Positions 22,568 through 33,004 are shown, numbered from the stretch's first letter. The stretch is DNA of 64,000 bases from Littorina saxatilis (GCF_037325665.1 NC_090254.1:14121745-14185744); one strand, 5' to 3'. Made by a program: numbers and translations. Notes: generated from the sequence alone by a model not told the origin.

Positions 22568-22920
22568 GAAACGAAGCCGCTGTCACGGCAGAGAAGTCTC
22601 CGCCTACGAAAGTCGGTAGATCTAGAGCAAGGTAAACATACGTTTTTCAACGCTTGTTCACAAACACACACACACGTACACAAACACACACACGCTCACA
22701 CCATCACACACACACTTATGAAAGAGATGGAACAGCTGATCGAGTGATGACAATGTTGATTGATAAGTATTTTTTGGTGCGGTGAACTTGAGGCAATATT
22801 GTTCTATCAATCCAACAATATATTTTACACTTTCACCCCAGAAATGAAGCACGTGTACACATATTGAACAAAAGAACCATTTTAAGCTTCCATTGGTATT
22901 GTTTCCTCTTTTTTTTGCAG

Positions 22921-22962
22921 ACATGTTGGCAGGAAGTGAGTGTTTCACCCCACTCTTGCAAG
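22921..22962 (+). pseudogene. Stub of a Cys-module exon of the inverted paralogue
   Basis: Acceptor cctcttttttttgcag and donor-like gtaggt bound 42 nt open in phase 1-1, encoding MLAGSECFTPLLQ. This resembles the first half of minus-strand module C (LLLGESCFGPLSN) but lacks the remaining cysteines. Reading past the donor-like site soon meets a stop. It is upstream and co-oriented with the transmembrane exon at 24573-24692. It may be a shortened or decayed module. Confidence 0.4.
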
Positions 22963-24007
22963 GTAGGTTGATCACTGATGACAAGTTCTGATTGTTTTTC
23001 CTTTTTAATATTAAACGGATGACAATCCGTACTCTGCAGATGGATCTAACCGAGATGGATCTAACCGATACACGGAAGCAACATTGGGAACACACTGTTA
23101 TTCAGTCTGTGAATAGTTCATGTGTGAGGGGTATTACTGCAAGTACGTTCACTAATGTAGAGAAATAATTTTGGACTCAAACTTCAAGTTAAATTGTTTC
23201 TGCTGTCAGAGCCATCTTTCTGAAGGAACAATATTTTACATGCCACTGGATTGTTGTATATTCCTTATTTTGCAATGACAGGCTCAGCTTTCATTTGATT
23301 GTAATGTGTTTCTTATTTGAAGCTTTGTAGTTTGTATCATAAAAGCTCTGTAGAAGTGTTGCACTTGTTTTGCAGACTGCATTAGGCGTGGTAGCTATTG
23401 CACCTCCCCCCCACCCCACCTATTTATCTAACACACCCACCCACACACATACACAGGGTGCTGACAAAGGATCTTTTTCTATTCTCCTTCAGGCCATCGC
23501 TTAATTTCTTGCAGACTGAGGAGCAGAGGACGTTTGAGCCGCTCCTAAACCTGAGGCACACAAGCCACAAGGTAAATAAGGTATCAGTATAAAAACAAAT
23601 GTTTTCACTTTGATTTTTATCGCATCATTTTTTTTTAATTAAACTCTGTAAATTGTGGCAATTACACATTATGCTAATGTAACCGTGCGCCCATCTACTT
23701 TCCTCTTTCGTACTGAACTCAAACACTAAAGCAGACGACACAAGTTATATTACCCAGGTTCTTTTATTCCATACGATGAAATGGGGAAAATGTGGGATAA
23801 CGGGGGTTTATCTTCAAATACAACTTTCACTGTATAGGACTAAACAACTTAAAAAAAAACCAATATTCTCACTCTTCATTCTAAAACTACATTCTTCCCC
23901 TAAAGATACCCTTTAAAACACGTCAAATCCTTTCCCCAAACTACACTCTACTCTAAATCCTCACTCTCAACTTTAATCCAAAAAAACACAATGAGACTCT
24001 AATTTAA
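22963..24007. other. Sequence without supported genes
   Basis: A possible plus-strand exon at about 23515-23571 has good splice-like borders, but its frame does not join the module stub without a stop. No recognisable repeats apart from short CA and C-rich runs near 23400-23455. Confidence 0.4.
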
Positions 24008-24207
24008 NNNNNNNNNNNNNNNNNNNNNNNNNNNNNNNNNNNNNNNNNNNNNNNNNNNNNNNNNNNNNNNNNNNNNNNNNNNNNNNNNNNNNNNNNNNNN
24101 NNNNNNNNNNNNNNNNNNNNNNNNNNNNNNNNNNNNNNNNNNNNNNNNNNNNNNNNNNNNNNNNNNNNNNNNNNNNNNNNNNNNNNNNNNNNNNNNNNNN
24201 NNNNNNN
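24008..24207. other. Assembly gap of exactly 200 N
   Basis: Two hundred N bases, a conventional scaffold-gap size. Translations across it are meaningless, and exons of the plus-strand paralogue could be hidden here. Confidence 1.
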
Positions 24208-24316
24208 GCATTTTTTTCCCCAAGATAAAACAGCTTCGTCAATCCCTGCAGCAAGGAAGTCGCTCACTTATCCCGTGCAACACGAAAGTGAAACTGACAT
24301 GCAAGAATAGCGTATT

Positions 24317-24470
24317 GCGGTAAGAAGGAAAGCGCGCTTTTTCTGTATTCTTTTTAACTTTCTGAGCTTGTTTTAAGTACAACATAATTATATCTATATA
24401 TGTTTTTGAAATCAGGAAATGATAAAGAATAAAATGAAATCTTTTTAGGATTGATTTCTTAAGCTATAAT
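24317..24470 (-). repeat. Old fragment of the ~850-bp TTTAGTCAAG repeat
   Basis: Matches the region of that family with AAAGCGCGCTTTTTCTGTA, TTAACTTTCTGAGC and ATATGTTTTTGAAATCAGG, as in the minus-oriented copies near 53.7 and 54.5 kb. Both ends are missing. Confidence 0.5.
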
Positions 24471-24572
24471 CGTAGTACTTATTAACCTATTTTCGTTAAC
24501 TGCAATCACATTGAGTAACATGACAACACTGCACTGAGCACAACAAGTAAGGATATAATAAATATATTTCAG

Positions 24573-24692
24573 TGGATAGCCCAGATGTAAAACAGCAGTT
24601 TTGGGTCAGAAAGACACTACTACTACTACTACTACTTATAATAGTAATAACAATAATATTAATTGTAATAATAATAATTATTATTATTGTCA
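24573..24692 (+). CDS. Transmembrane exon of the inverted paralogue, built from a trinucleotide repeat
   Basis: Acceptor atatatttcag and consensus donor gtaagt bound a 120-nt phase 1-1 exon. It encodes DSPDVKQQFWVRKT, then a hydrophobic run LLLLLLLIIVITIILIV and a further IIIIIIIV, 25 uninterrupted hydrophobic residues. The codons are (CTA)6-CTT, then ATA/GTA/ATT repeats, so the helix is microsatellite-encoded. It is in the same phase and about the same distance (1.2 kb) from a tail exon as the minus-strand transmembrane exon at 1219-1308, and the intron between is homologous. Expression is unproven; the helix length may vary between individuals. Confidence 0.6.
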
Positions 24693-24769
24693 GTAAGTAC
24701 TGGTGTCACATGACTGATGTTGATTGGCTAATGGCGATGCGCTTAAAACTGTTAGCGCACTCTTGGAGT

Positions 24770-25910
24770 GCGCTAACTTTTTCCACAGAGCGTATTCTTC
24801 CGCCCCTTTGCCTAAGCGAGACTGTACTCTCTTCCTCAGAATTAATTAATGACATGTAGCTTATATTCTCCACAATACCAAATGACCATAAATTTCCTGC
24901 GGCTCAATTAAAGCAGAAGTGTTTTTTCTGACAGATTGCATGTGCCTGTGCCATAGTAAAGCCCACTGATCTAAAAAATAGAAGCCGCTGCGTCTCATCT
25001 CATTTTCGACTTGCATAGATTCTTCTTAAATGCCGTGTTAGTGGCATGTAGCTTAGGTATCCACCTTACCAAATGATGAGTTGTATTACATTTCCCAGCG
25101 GCTAACAGAAAAACACAAGTGTTATTCTGATAACGTATCAGCTAGACAAGCATTTGGAAGTCGACTGACTCGATCGACTCTGTCATACGCAGACTACACT
25201 GAAAATACGACGCATCAGTTCGAATTATTATTTCAAGGCAACAACCAATCGGAATCGAAAACGTGTAGTTTCTTTTTTTCTTTATTTGGTGTTTAACGTC
25301 GTTTTCAACCACGAAGGTTATATCGCGACGGGGAAGGGGGAAGATGGGATAGATATAGAGCCACTTGTCAATTCTTTCTTGTTCACAAAAGCACTAATCC
25401 AAAATTTGCTCCAGGGGCTTGCAACGTAGTACAATATATTACCTTACTGGGAGAATGCAAGTTTCCAGTACAAAGTACTTAACATTTCTTACATACTGCT
25501 TGACTAAATCTTTACAAAAATTGACTATATTCTATACAAGAAACACTTAACGAGGGTAAAAGGAGAAACAGAATCCTTTAGTCGCCTCTTACGACATGCT
25601 GGGGAGCATCGGGTAAATTCTTTCTCGTCCCAACCAATATGGGACTCCCCCAACCGCGGTAGGGTTCAGAACGTTCTTACCAGTTAAGATTAATTACAGC
25701 CTGCCTCATGCGTGCAGACTCAGTACAACGTGACGAGCAATTTTGTTTTTGAAATGAGACTCAGTGCAGTGGTTCGATTGCCATAGCCAAGCAGAACGAC
25801 ATAAATCCCGCTCAGCAATTTAACATGTTGGGCAAATGTGAACGATAAAACGATGGGGATATACTACGTGTATGGTTCAGAGCATTCTTACCGTTCATAT
25901 TTAGTTCCAG
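24770..25910 (+). repeat. Inverted copy of intron 66-960
   Basis: Counterpart of 66-960 in opposite orientation, interrupted by its own SINE at 25269-25660. It lies between the plus-strand transmembrane exon and terminal exon, exactly as 66-1218 lies between the minus-strand ones. Confidence 0.7.
25269..25660 (-). repeat. Near full-length SINE
   Basis: In minus orientation it starts near GGGGGAGTCCCATATTGG, includes TCCCCAGCATGTCGTAAGAG, and ends with GTTTAACGTCGTTTTCAACC (as read on plus) and an A-rich tail. It has split the sequence CGTGTAG/GGTTC that is continuous in the other inverted copy; GTAG is repeated at both edges. Same family as 390-538 and 47277-47752. Confidence 0.7.
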
Positions 25911-26119
25911 ACTCCCCGATGAGTGAAGATACCACACGAGAAACATGCCACATTTATTTTGAAAATGTGCTTACCGTCGACCTTGGCAAGGGGCAAAACT
26001 CTGCACAGTCAATCTGTCGAAGCTCGATTGAAGGTTTCGAATCGCAAATAACTAAGAGCACAGTCCTTTCTCCGAGTTTAAATGAGGTCTCTATGAAAGA
26101 TCATCACTTTTTAGCTTAA
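25911..26119 (+). CDS. Terminal cytoplasmic-tail exon of the inverted paralogue
   Basis: Acceptor tatttagttccag opens a phase-1 frame of 68 codons to a TAA at 26117-26119. It begins SPMSEDTTRETCHIYFENVL and continues VDLGKGQNSAQ, ESQITKSTVLSPSLNEVS and KDHHFLA. It is homologous to the minus-strand tail exon at 1-65 (SPMS...IYFKNEL). The hydrophilic Ser/Thr-rich sequence suits an intracellular tail. A donor-like site inside (GAAGGTTTCG) is weak, so I take the exon to the stop. Confidence 0.6.
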
Positions 26120-26329
26120 CGCTACACTGGAATTTACCAACAGAAATTAAAACAAGAGTTTGCGTGTGACGAAAGCACGACACACTTGAGACAGCCCACA
26201 CAAAAGTAGATCTGACACAAACCTGACCACACAGTTACGCCTATCCAAATGCGCGTTGCAAAATGTGCGTTTTGAATCTTCTTTTTTATTCTGGGCGGTA
26301 CTGACAATTACAATATCGTTATTGAAACA

Positions 26330-26453
26330 ATCCCAGTGCACTAAGGGATTTATAGAGCAAATCTCGAAAATAATTATTGAACTCAGCGCTATGCGCTTCG
26401 TTCAATAATGAATTTTCTCGATTTGCTCTATAAATCCCTTAGTGCACTGGGAT
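26330..26453. repeat. 124-bp near-perfect palindrome
   Basis: ATCCCAGTGCACTAAGGGAT, then TTATAGAGCAAATCTCG, are mirrored by CGATTTGCTCTATAA, then ATCCCTTAGTGCACTGGGAT, with a centre near AGCGCTATGCGCTT. The arms are ~58 bp with few mismatches, so the whole unit can fold into one hairpin. Probably a tiny foldback MITE. Confidence 0.85.
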
Positions 26454-26465
26454 GTCTCAATAACT

Positions 26466-26600
26466 TAAATAATAATAATAATAATAATAATAATGACAGC
26501 TTATATAGCGCGAACCACAGTAAACTTTGCTCTCCGCGCTTTACACATTAACTATGGATATAAACATACCATTCAAACATCAAATACATATATACCGAGC
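26466..26600 (-). repeat. 3' tail fragment of a CR1/L2-type LINE or related SINE
   Basis: (AAT)n followed by GACAGCTTATATAGCGCG and CTCTCCGCGCTTTACACATT resembles the 3' end of the LINE at 13874-16262 (same (ATT)n, TATATAGCGC and TTTGCGCTT phrases). Only ~130 bp remain. Confidence 0.6.
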
Positions 26601-27822
26601 AACAAAAGAAACGCGAATTTTCTCCAAAAAAAACGTTTAATCACAATTTTAAAATGTCATTTCTCATAAACGTAACATCGAAACGAATCAAAATCACGGT
26701 GGTATGTTCCTCGAACACTGTTCTTGGCTATGGCATAGTCTTTTGCTGCCACGGGCAAAGGGAGCCTCTGCAGATGGTCAGTACGGTGTGTGACCCCCAT
26801 GGACGTTGATGACGGCCTGGCAGCGGCGCCTCATGGAGTGAATAAGTCGGTTGATGGCGTCTCTCGGGATGTTGCACCAGGCATTGATAAGGGCCTGACG
26901 CAGTTCTTGGTCCTGGGCGTAACTGGTTGACCTTTCTTTGAAGTTGGTCCCAGAAATGTTCAATAGGATTCAAATCTGGGCTGAGGGCGGGCCAGGCCAT
27001 GATGTCGATGTTATTGTGCGGGCAAGCGTTGTCTTGCTGCAGAACACAGTTTCTGCGCGCCTGGAAAAAGGGCACAATATGAGGCTGTAGGATCTGGTCA
27101 ATATAACGCTGTGCTGTGATGCCGTTTCCCCACCAGGACCAAGATTGTTGAAAAACACAGGTCCCAGGGATTGGTTGAGGCCGATTCCACCCCAGACCAT
27201 GACGTTTGATCCACCCTGGGCATTGTGTTCCATGACGCAGTCACCAGCAAAGCGTTCACCTTTTCTTCGCCACACTCTGACACGCCCATCAACATGACTA
27301 ATGCAGAAACGGCTCTCATCGGTGAACAGAATGTTTCGCCATTGTCTCCAGTTCCAGTTGATGTGATCCTGGGCCCACTGCTGGCGCGCCATGCGATGTC
27401 TCCGAGTGAGGACTGGTCCTCTAGCGGGACGGCAGTTTTGGAGGTCTCGCTCAGCAAGTCTTCAGCGTATTGTCTTGCTACTGATGAGTCTATGGTGGTT
27501 CCCGACGGTGTTCCTGGCTGTTTCATTGTCTGTATGGAATCGGTTTCTCAAATGATGCCGCAGGATCTGGCGATCTTGTCTCTGTGTGGTAACGCGAGGT
27601 CATCCACTTCGTTGTGTATCAGCAGTGCTTCCAGTGTTGACAAAACGTTGCTGAAGGCGATATTCTGTTGACAGGTGCACATTGAAAAGCGACTGCTACC
27701 GCTTCTGGGTCATCACCAGCCGATAATCGACCCACTGCCCTCTCGCGTTGTTCTGGTGTCAATCTTGGCATCTTGACTCTGTCAAAAGTTAGACTGGCAG
27801 TAAGCGTGCCATGGTCTCTTTT
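26600..27822 (-). mobile_element. Tc1-like DNA transposon, decayed
   Basis: The minus strand encodes a Tc1/mariner transposase in pieces: the start MPRLTPEQRERAVGRLSAGD near 27770, then NILFTDESRFC (first catalytic Asp), NVMVWGGIG, LQQDNACPH (second Asp) and SPDLNPIEHFWDQL (Glu), a DD34E arrangement. The coding region is split over at least three frames and has in-frame stops near the N-terminus, so it is inactive. A left end with ACCGAGCAACAAAAGAAACG is visible; the matching right end is missing where the TTTAGTCAAG repeat begins at 27824. Confidence 0.85.
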
Positions 27823-27823
27823 T

Positions 27824-27912
27824 ACATTTAGTCAAGTTTTGACTAAATGTTTTAACATAGAGGGGGAATCGAGACGAGGGTCGTGGTGTGTATCTGTGTG
27901 TGTGTGTGTCTG

Positions 27913-27943
<31 letters not shown>

Positions 27944-28706
27944 CTGTGCGTGTGTGTGTGTAGAGCGATTCAGACTAAACTACTGGACCGATCTTTATGA
28001 AATTTTACATGAGAGTTCCTGGGTATGAAATCCCCAGATATTTTTTTCATTTTTTCGATAAATTTATTTGATGACGTCATATCCGGCTTTTTGTAAAAGT
28101 TGAGGTGGCACTGTCACACCTTCATTTTTCAATCAAATTGATTGAAATTTTGGCAAGGCAATCTTCGACGAAGGCCGGACTTCGGTATTGCATTTCAGCA
28201 TGAAGGCTTAAAATTAATTGATGACTTTGGTCATTAAAAATCTGAAAAATTGTAATTAAAATTATTTTTTTATAAAACGATCCAAAATTACGTTCATCTT
28301 ATTCTTCATCATGTTCTGATTCCAAAAACATATACATATGTTATATTCGGATTAAAACAAGCTCTGGAAATTAAAAATATAAAAATTCTGATTAAATTTA
28401 AATTCCAGAAATCGATTTAAAAACAATTTTCATCTTATTCCTTGTCGGTTCCTGATTCCAAAAACATATAGATATGATATGTTTGGATTAACAACACGCT
28501 CAGAAAGTTAAAACGAAGAGAGGTACAGTAAAGCGTGCTATGCAGCACAGCGCAACCGCTAACGCGCTGAACAGGCTCGTCACTTTCACTGCCTTTTGCA
28601 CTAGCGGCGGACTACGGTCATTGTGAAAAAATGCAGTGCGTTCAGTTTCATTCTGTGAGTTCCACAGCTTGACTAAATGTAGTAATTTCGCCTTATGCGA
28701 CTTGTT
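27824..28706 (+). repeat. Full copy of the ~850-bp TTTAGTCAAG repeat
   Basis: Starts with a perfect hairpin (ACATTTAGTCAA, loop GTT, TTGACTAAATGT), then GGGGGAATCGAGACGAGGGT, an internal (GT)n, GTAGAGCGATTCAGAC, a TGACGTCA core, and ends CAGCTTGACTAAATG...CGACTTGTTA. No coding capacity. Another copy follows head-to-tail three bases later. Confidence 0.9.
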
Positions 28707-28709
28707 ATT

Positions 28710-28906
28710 ACATTTAGTCAAGTTTTTGACTAAATGTTTTAACATAGAGGGGGAATCGAGACGAGGGTCGTGGTGTATGTGTGTGTGTGTGTCTGTGTGT
28801 GTAGAGCGATTCAGACTATATATGTACTAAACTACTAGACCGATCTTTATGAAATTTGACATGAGAGTTTCTGGGAATGATATCCCCAGACGGTTTTTTT
28901 CATTTT
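28710..28906 (+). repeat. Truncated tandem copy of the TTTAGTCAAG repeat
   Basis: Begins immediately after the previous copy in the same direction and breaks off in its T-rich stretch at the junction with a Tc1-type transposase fragment at 28921. Confidence 0.85.
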
Positions 28907-28920
28907 TTTTGCACCTCCAG

Positions 28921-29406
28921 TGGACCCTTGCCAACAACTGGCGCCACGTTGTCTTCAGCGATGAGTCTTATTTCCTCCTGCAACATCACGACAGCAGGAG
29001 GAAGGTGTACAGGAGGCAAGGAGAGCGCTACCACCAGCAGTGCGTAGATGAGGCGCCTCCTCATGGTGGTGGGGGCGTGATGGTGTGGGGGGCCATCACC
29101 AACACTAGCAGGAGCCAGCTTGTGGAAGTTCCAGGCCGCCTGAACGCCCAGCACTACGTGCAGGACATTCTGCAGCCACACGCCCTGCCCCTCCTGGCCG
29201 CGCCACGGGCTCAGTTCCAGCATGCTAACGCCAGACCCCACACCGCCAGACACACCACAAACTTCCTGGCCGCCAACAACGTGAACACTCTGCCCTGGCC
29301 CTCTCTCTCCCCAGATTTGAACCCAATTGAACACACATGGGATGAACTGGGAAGAAGGCTCAATGCGAGAGTTAACGCCCCTCCCAACAGGAGACAACTC
29401 TTCCAG
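28921..29406 (+). mobile_element. Tc1-like transposase core fragment, open but lacking one catalytic Asp, with exon-like borders
   Basis: An uninterrupted 162-codon frame contains HVVFSDESYF (first Asp), GGVMVWGAIT, QFQHANARPHTA and SPDLNPIEHTWDELGRRL (Glu). Where family members have QDN, this has HAN, so the second catalytic Asp is replaced and cleavage activity is not expected. The frame is bounded by ttttttttgcacctccag on the left and CTCTTCCAG/gtgatg on the right, both splice-like and phase 0. The N-terminal DNA-binding region and C-terminus are absent. It could be a spliced, host-captured exon, or a fragment cut at an end that resembles a splice site. Confidence 0.7.
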
Positions 29407-29449
29407 GTGATGATGATAATTAGTTTTAAAGCCATATGTACTCGATGAC

Positions 29450-30880
29450 TATACACGCTAATTGCTTTACCAACAGCTGGAGACATGCTAATGCATGCAT
29501 ATGGTCCGCGCATGGCGACATATCGTCATTACATGGTCTTATGGTGCGTTTGACATCGATTATGGGCAAACTACACTTTGTAAACACGGGAGCGCGTACA
29601 TATGCCTTTAACGTCCTCTTAGAACCATTTGGCCTATCTTGGGATAGGTAGAGTTAATATGCTTTATGTGGGGACAAGACACTGGACAAACATGCAAACA
29701 GAGAACACATATGATCGTGTTATATATCTGGAGGTCCTGTTGCGATATTTCGAAATGGGGATGGAAGTAATGATTGTGTACGCGGAATGTGGTTGGACTG
29801 GAGCGGTTTTGTAGGCTTATTTGCTTTTTATGTATGTAGAATATGTTTGTATGTGTGGCTGAATAAGTTATAAAAATTTTTTTTAAAAACCTCAAATACA
29901 ATTTCTCTCTGTAAACGGAAGCAGCCAAGATAGTTCTCAATGGCAAATGAAAGTAATTGGTAATGTACGTAACTGCTTGGGGTGCTCTGTGGTCAGGAAC
30001 AAATGGTTTACGGGAGTCGGATGGTACCTTTAATGATTGATACAGTCCACGTACAGACACGATGACAACTGACACAGTCTACTTACATCCATGCACAGAT
30101 ATATAATAACGATTAATACAGGCTATATAATTCATATACAGACATGATGAAAACTTATGTAGTCTGAACATCTATGTACAGACACACAATGGTAATTAAA
30201 GCAGTAAATTTCATACAAGTACTGACCAAGCGTATGGTGTCTGTTCTTGACCAGCAGGTAGTAGATATGGAAAACTCCATAAAGATGTATAGCCCAGACC
30301 CTATGGATGAAAGATTGCATTTAACACATAGGAGAAGCCTGCCTGCAGGAAAGAGAATGCTTTTTGTCATCATTTTCACGAGTTTTCATTCACAAGCATC
30401 TGGGAAATAAATGTCATGTTCCCCGGGGAATAAATGCCCAGTTACCATAGTTACAGAAAGCAGGTTACATGGATATTCAAAACCAAACCCAATAGAAACG
30501 CTCGGGGGTTCATCGGCGCACAGGTAAGAGGGAAAACAAGAGAAAAGCGACTCACTCATCTTTGCTTTCTGCTATTCCTTGCTCTCGATTCGTCGCAAGT
30601 TTAATCCACATATGTATCTGCTAAGAGATGTCACGAACCGAGACAGTGCCGCAAACAAGCAACTCTTCGAAACAGCGGGGCAATCCCATCGCAAGCAAAT
30701 GCAAAATGTAGGTCATTCTTTGCAATGAAACGCCGCTCGAAGACGCGTACTGCTGGATTCACACACCATTCAGTTAGTCGGAACCTACAGAACTTTTCTT
30801 CCTCAAACCTGACAAACTTGTCTCAACATGTCATCAAATTAATACACAGATCTCCTTGACTCGCTTTCACTTGTACTTGT
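29450..30880. other. Sequence without supported genes or clear repeats
   Basis: Moderately AT-rich; the frames present have no recognisable motifs or splice pairs. Phrases such as TATGTACAGACACAATGG and similar near 30050-30190 are short local repeats only. Confidence 0.5.
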
Positions 30881-31585
30881 ACACACCGGTGACACTGTGA
30901 CGGTTCCCCTACGCTTTGTGTTCGGTGCCCTGACCCTTTGTGTTCGGTTCCCACTCGGTTCCCACACGCCAAAATTCGCGGACAAAACATCCATTTATGG
31001 TAGTATTACGCAATGTTGCTCTCTGAGAATGGTCTTGTTAGATCTGTGAGTGTTTACACTACATGCCTAGGTGCTGTTGGATTGAAGGTTTTTGATATTT
31101 TAGCCGTTATTAGGTAGAATGCCTTCCACTTTACTGCAAAACTGCATAATTCGTAGCATCGGCAAGAAATATCCTACCAAAAAATGCCTGCTTGGAACTG
31201 TCCGTGGTCCAGCAAAAAGTTCAACATGTCTGTAGCAGACAGCCCAAGTTTCAAGATTGTAGGGCCATCCAAACAGCCGTAATAATAAAAACAACAAAAG
31301 TAGTCAGTGAAATTGGCTGTGTTCGGTCCCCCCACACTTTTGTGACGTAGGCGTGACGGTTCCCATAATTCATTGTGTCGGTCCCCACTTTCTGTGTCGG
31401 ACCCCACTTTCGACCTAATTTCTCTGTGACGGACCCCACAACCAGCCTATTTTGTGTCGGTCCCCACACCTTCTTGGATTTATGACTTGCCGGTTACTTG
31501 TATCATTGTATTCATTGAATCTAATTGTCTCGGAGTTATTTTTCAGCAAAAACCGGCAAGGCAGCACCTTTTGTGATACCAAGTA
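30881..31585 (-). repeat. Left arm of a near-identical ~0.7-kb inverted repeat
   Basis: Reverse complement of 37430-38134, apparently identical apart from one seen difference (GGCAGCACC versus GGAAGCACC). Translations in three frames are the same in both arms. The unit is rich in GGGGACCGACACA-like motifs at one end and GGGAACCG(A/T)(A/C)ACA motifs at the other. The arm continues after the transposon insertion, at 32990-33070. Confidence 0.9.
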
Positions 31586-32987
31586 GGGGACGGTGGGGCA
31601 GGTTTGGACACTTTTTGGCTTTCGTCTCGTAGTTCAAATACAGGAAGAAAAAACACAATATAAATAGTTCAAAATAAACTTTAATCATTCAAGAACTTAA
31701 TAAGAAAAAAAAGATACATTTTTACGTCATTTTCTTTGAGTAATTAACAGTTAAAGACACCAACTGCAGCTGACCCAACCTGCCCCACTTTGGGGCAGGT
31801 TGGGTCACACCTTGGGGCAGGTTAGGTCAATAACTGCAAACATATGTTTGGATAGATAGAATATTGATGTGAAATTGTTTCAAAATCAACACTAAACAAT
31901 TATGTTATTTCAATTTAAATTAAAGTACATCATAATAGTTTTTTAACATCCATAGAAGGCGGGCATTTAAAAAAAAGAATTATTTGTATCAGCTGACATA
32001 CTGTAAAAATTACTATAAATCATACCTGAAAAGAAAATCAATGCAATGCAGTGTTTGCAGTTATTTATGATATTGAATGATGCAGTGCCTGAATGATCGA
32101 TGCCACAAAATATCATTAATCAATCAATCAATCAATGACGCTTATATCGCGCATATTCCGTGGGTACAGTTCTAGGCGCTCTGCAGTGATGCCGTGTGAG
32201 ATGAAATTTTATACGGCCAGTAGATTGCAGCCATTTCGGCGCATATTTACCTTTCACGGCCTATTATTCCAAGTCACACGGGTATAGGTAGACAATTATT
32301 AACTGTGCCTAAGCAATTTTGCCAGGAAAGACCCTTTTGTCAATCGTGGGATCTTTAACGTGCACACCCAATGTAGTGTACACGGGGGGAGGGTTCGGAC
32401 ACCGAAGAGAGTCTGCACACAAAGTTGACTCTGAAATAAATTTCCGCCGAACCTGGGATCGAACTCACGCTGACAGCGGCCAACTGAATACAAATCCAGC
32501 GCGCTACCAACTGAGCTATATCCCCGCCCCATTATGCCTACTGTTTGGCTGAACTGACAGTCAGTGTGAGGACTGAGTGGATACAGTGGCCCAACCTGCC
32601 CCACCCAACCTACCCCACCATGTGTACTTTCGAAGTTTCAATCGCTGCTCATCATTGACAAGCAGCTGACAATTTATTACTACTGTGAAGAAATAGCTGC
32701 TTAATTTCTGAACAACAAGTCACAACTAACAATATCAACGATGAACAGTCACTAAATCAGTTCAAAAAGTTTCAAGGAGCCAAAAATGTACTTAAGTTGT
32801 CGAAACGAGAGGCGTATTCCAGACTGCGTTGATCCACACGCGTTGCACCGGTCAAATTTCGCGCCAACAAAAGTTCCGGTTATTCAAAAACAAGCAACGG
32901 AAAGAAAACGGAAGAAATATTACGTCTTTGAGCATTTTGTAGGGCTGACTCAACCTGCCCCACGGCCCAACCTGCCCCACCGTCCCC
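31586..32987. mobile_element. Non-autonomous DNA transposon with TA target duplication
   Basis: Terminal inverted repeats GGGGACGGTGGGGCAGGTT (19 bp perfect) flank ~1.4 kb without transposase. It is bordered by TA at 31584-31585 and 32988-32989. The other inverted-repeat arm keeps the empty site (CCAAGTAAGTCAG at 37426-37438, as reverse complement), which proves the insertion and its TA duplication. Internal TGGGGCAGGTTGGGTCA motifs repeat near each end. A SINE is nested at 32100-32527. TA duplication points to the Tc1/mariner-pogo or a similar group. Confidence 0.85.
32100..32527 (-). repeat. tRNA-derived SINE nested in the DNA transposon
   Basis: In minus orientation the head reads GGGGATATAGCTCAGTTGGT (box A) and GAGTTCGATCC (box B), followed by a body with AAGATCCCACGATTGACA and GCCGTGAAAGG (as read on minus) and a (TGAT)n tail. 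A related body occurs at 45362-45770. Confidence 0.8.
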
Positions 32988-33004
32988 TAAGTCAGATGAC
33001 ATCA

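Noticed and set aside
23515-23571. Plus-strand exon TEEQRTFEPLL
   Set aside because: The splice-like borders are good, but in phase 1, which the upstream stub needs, it reads straight into a stop. No homologue in the minus-strand gene.
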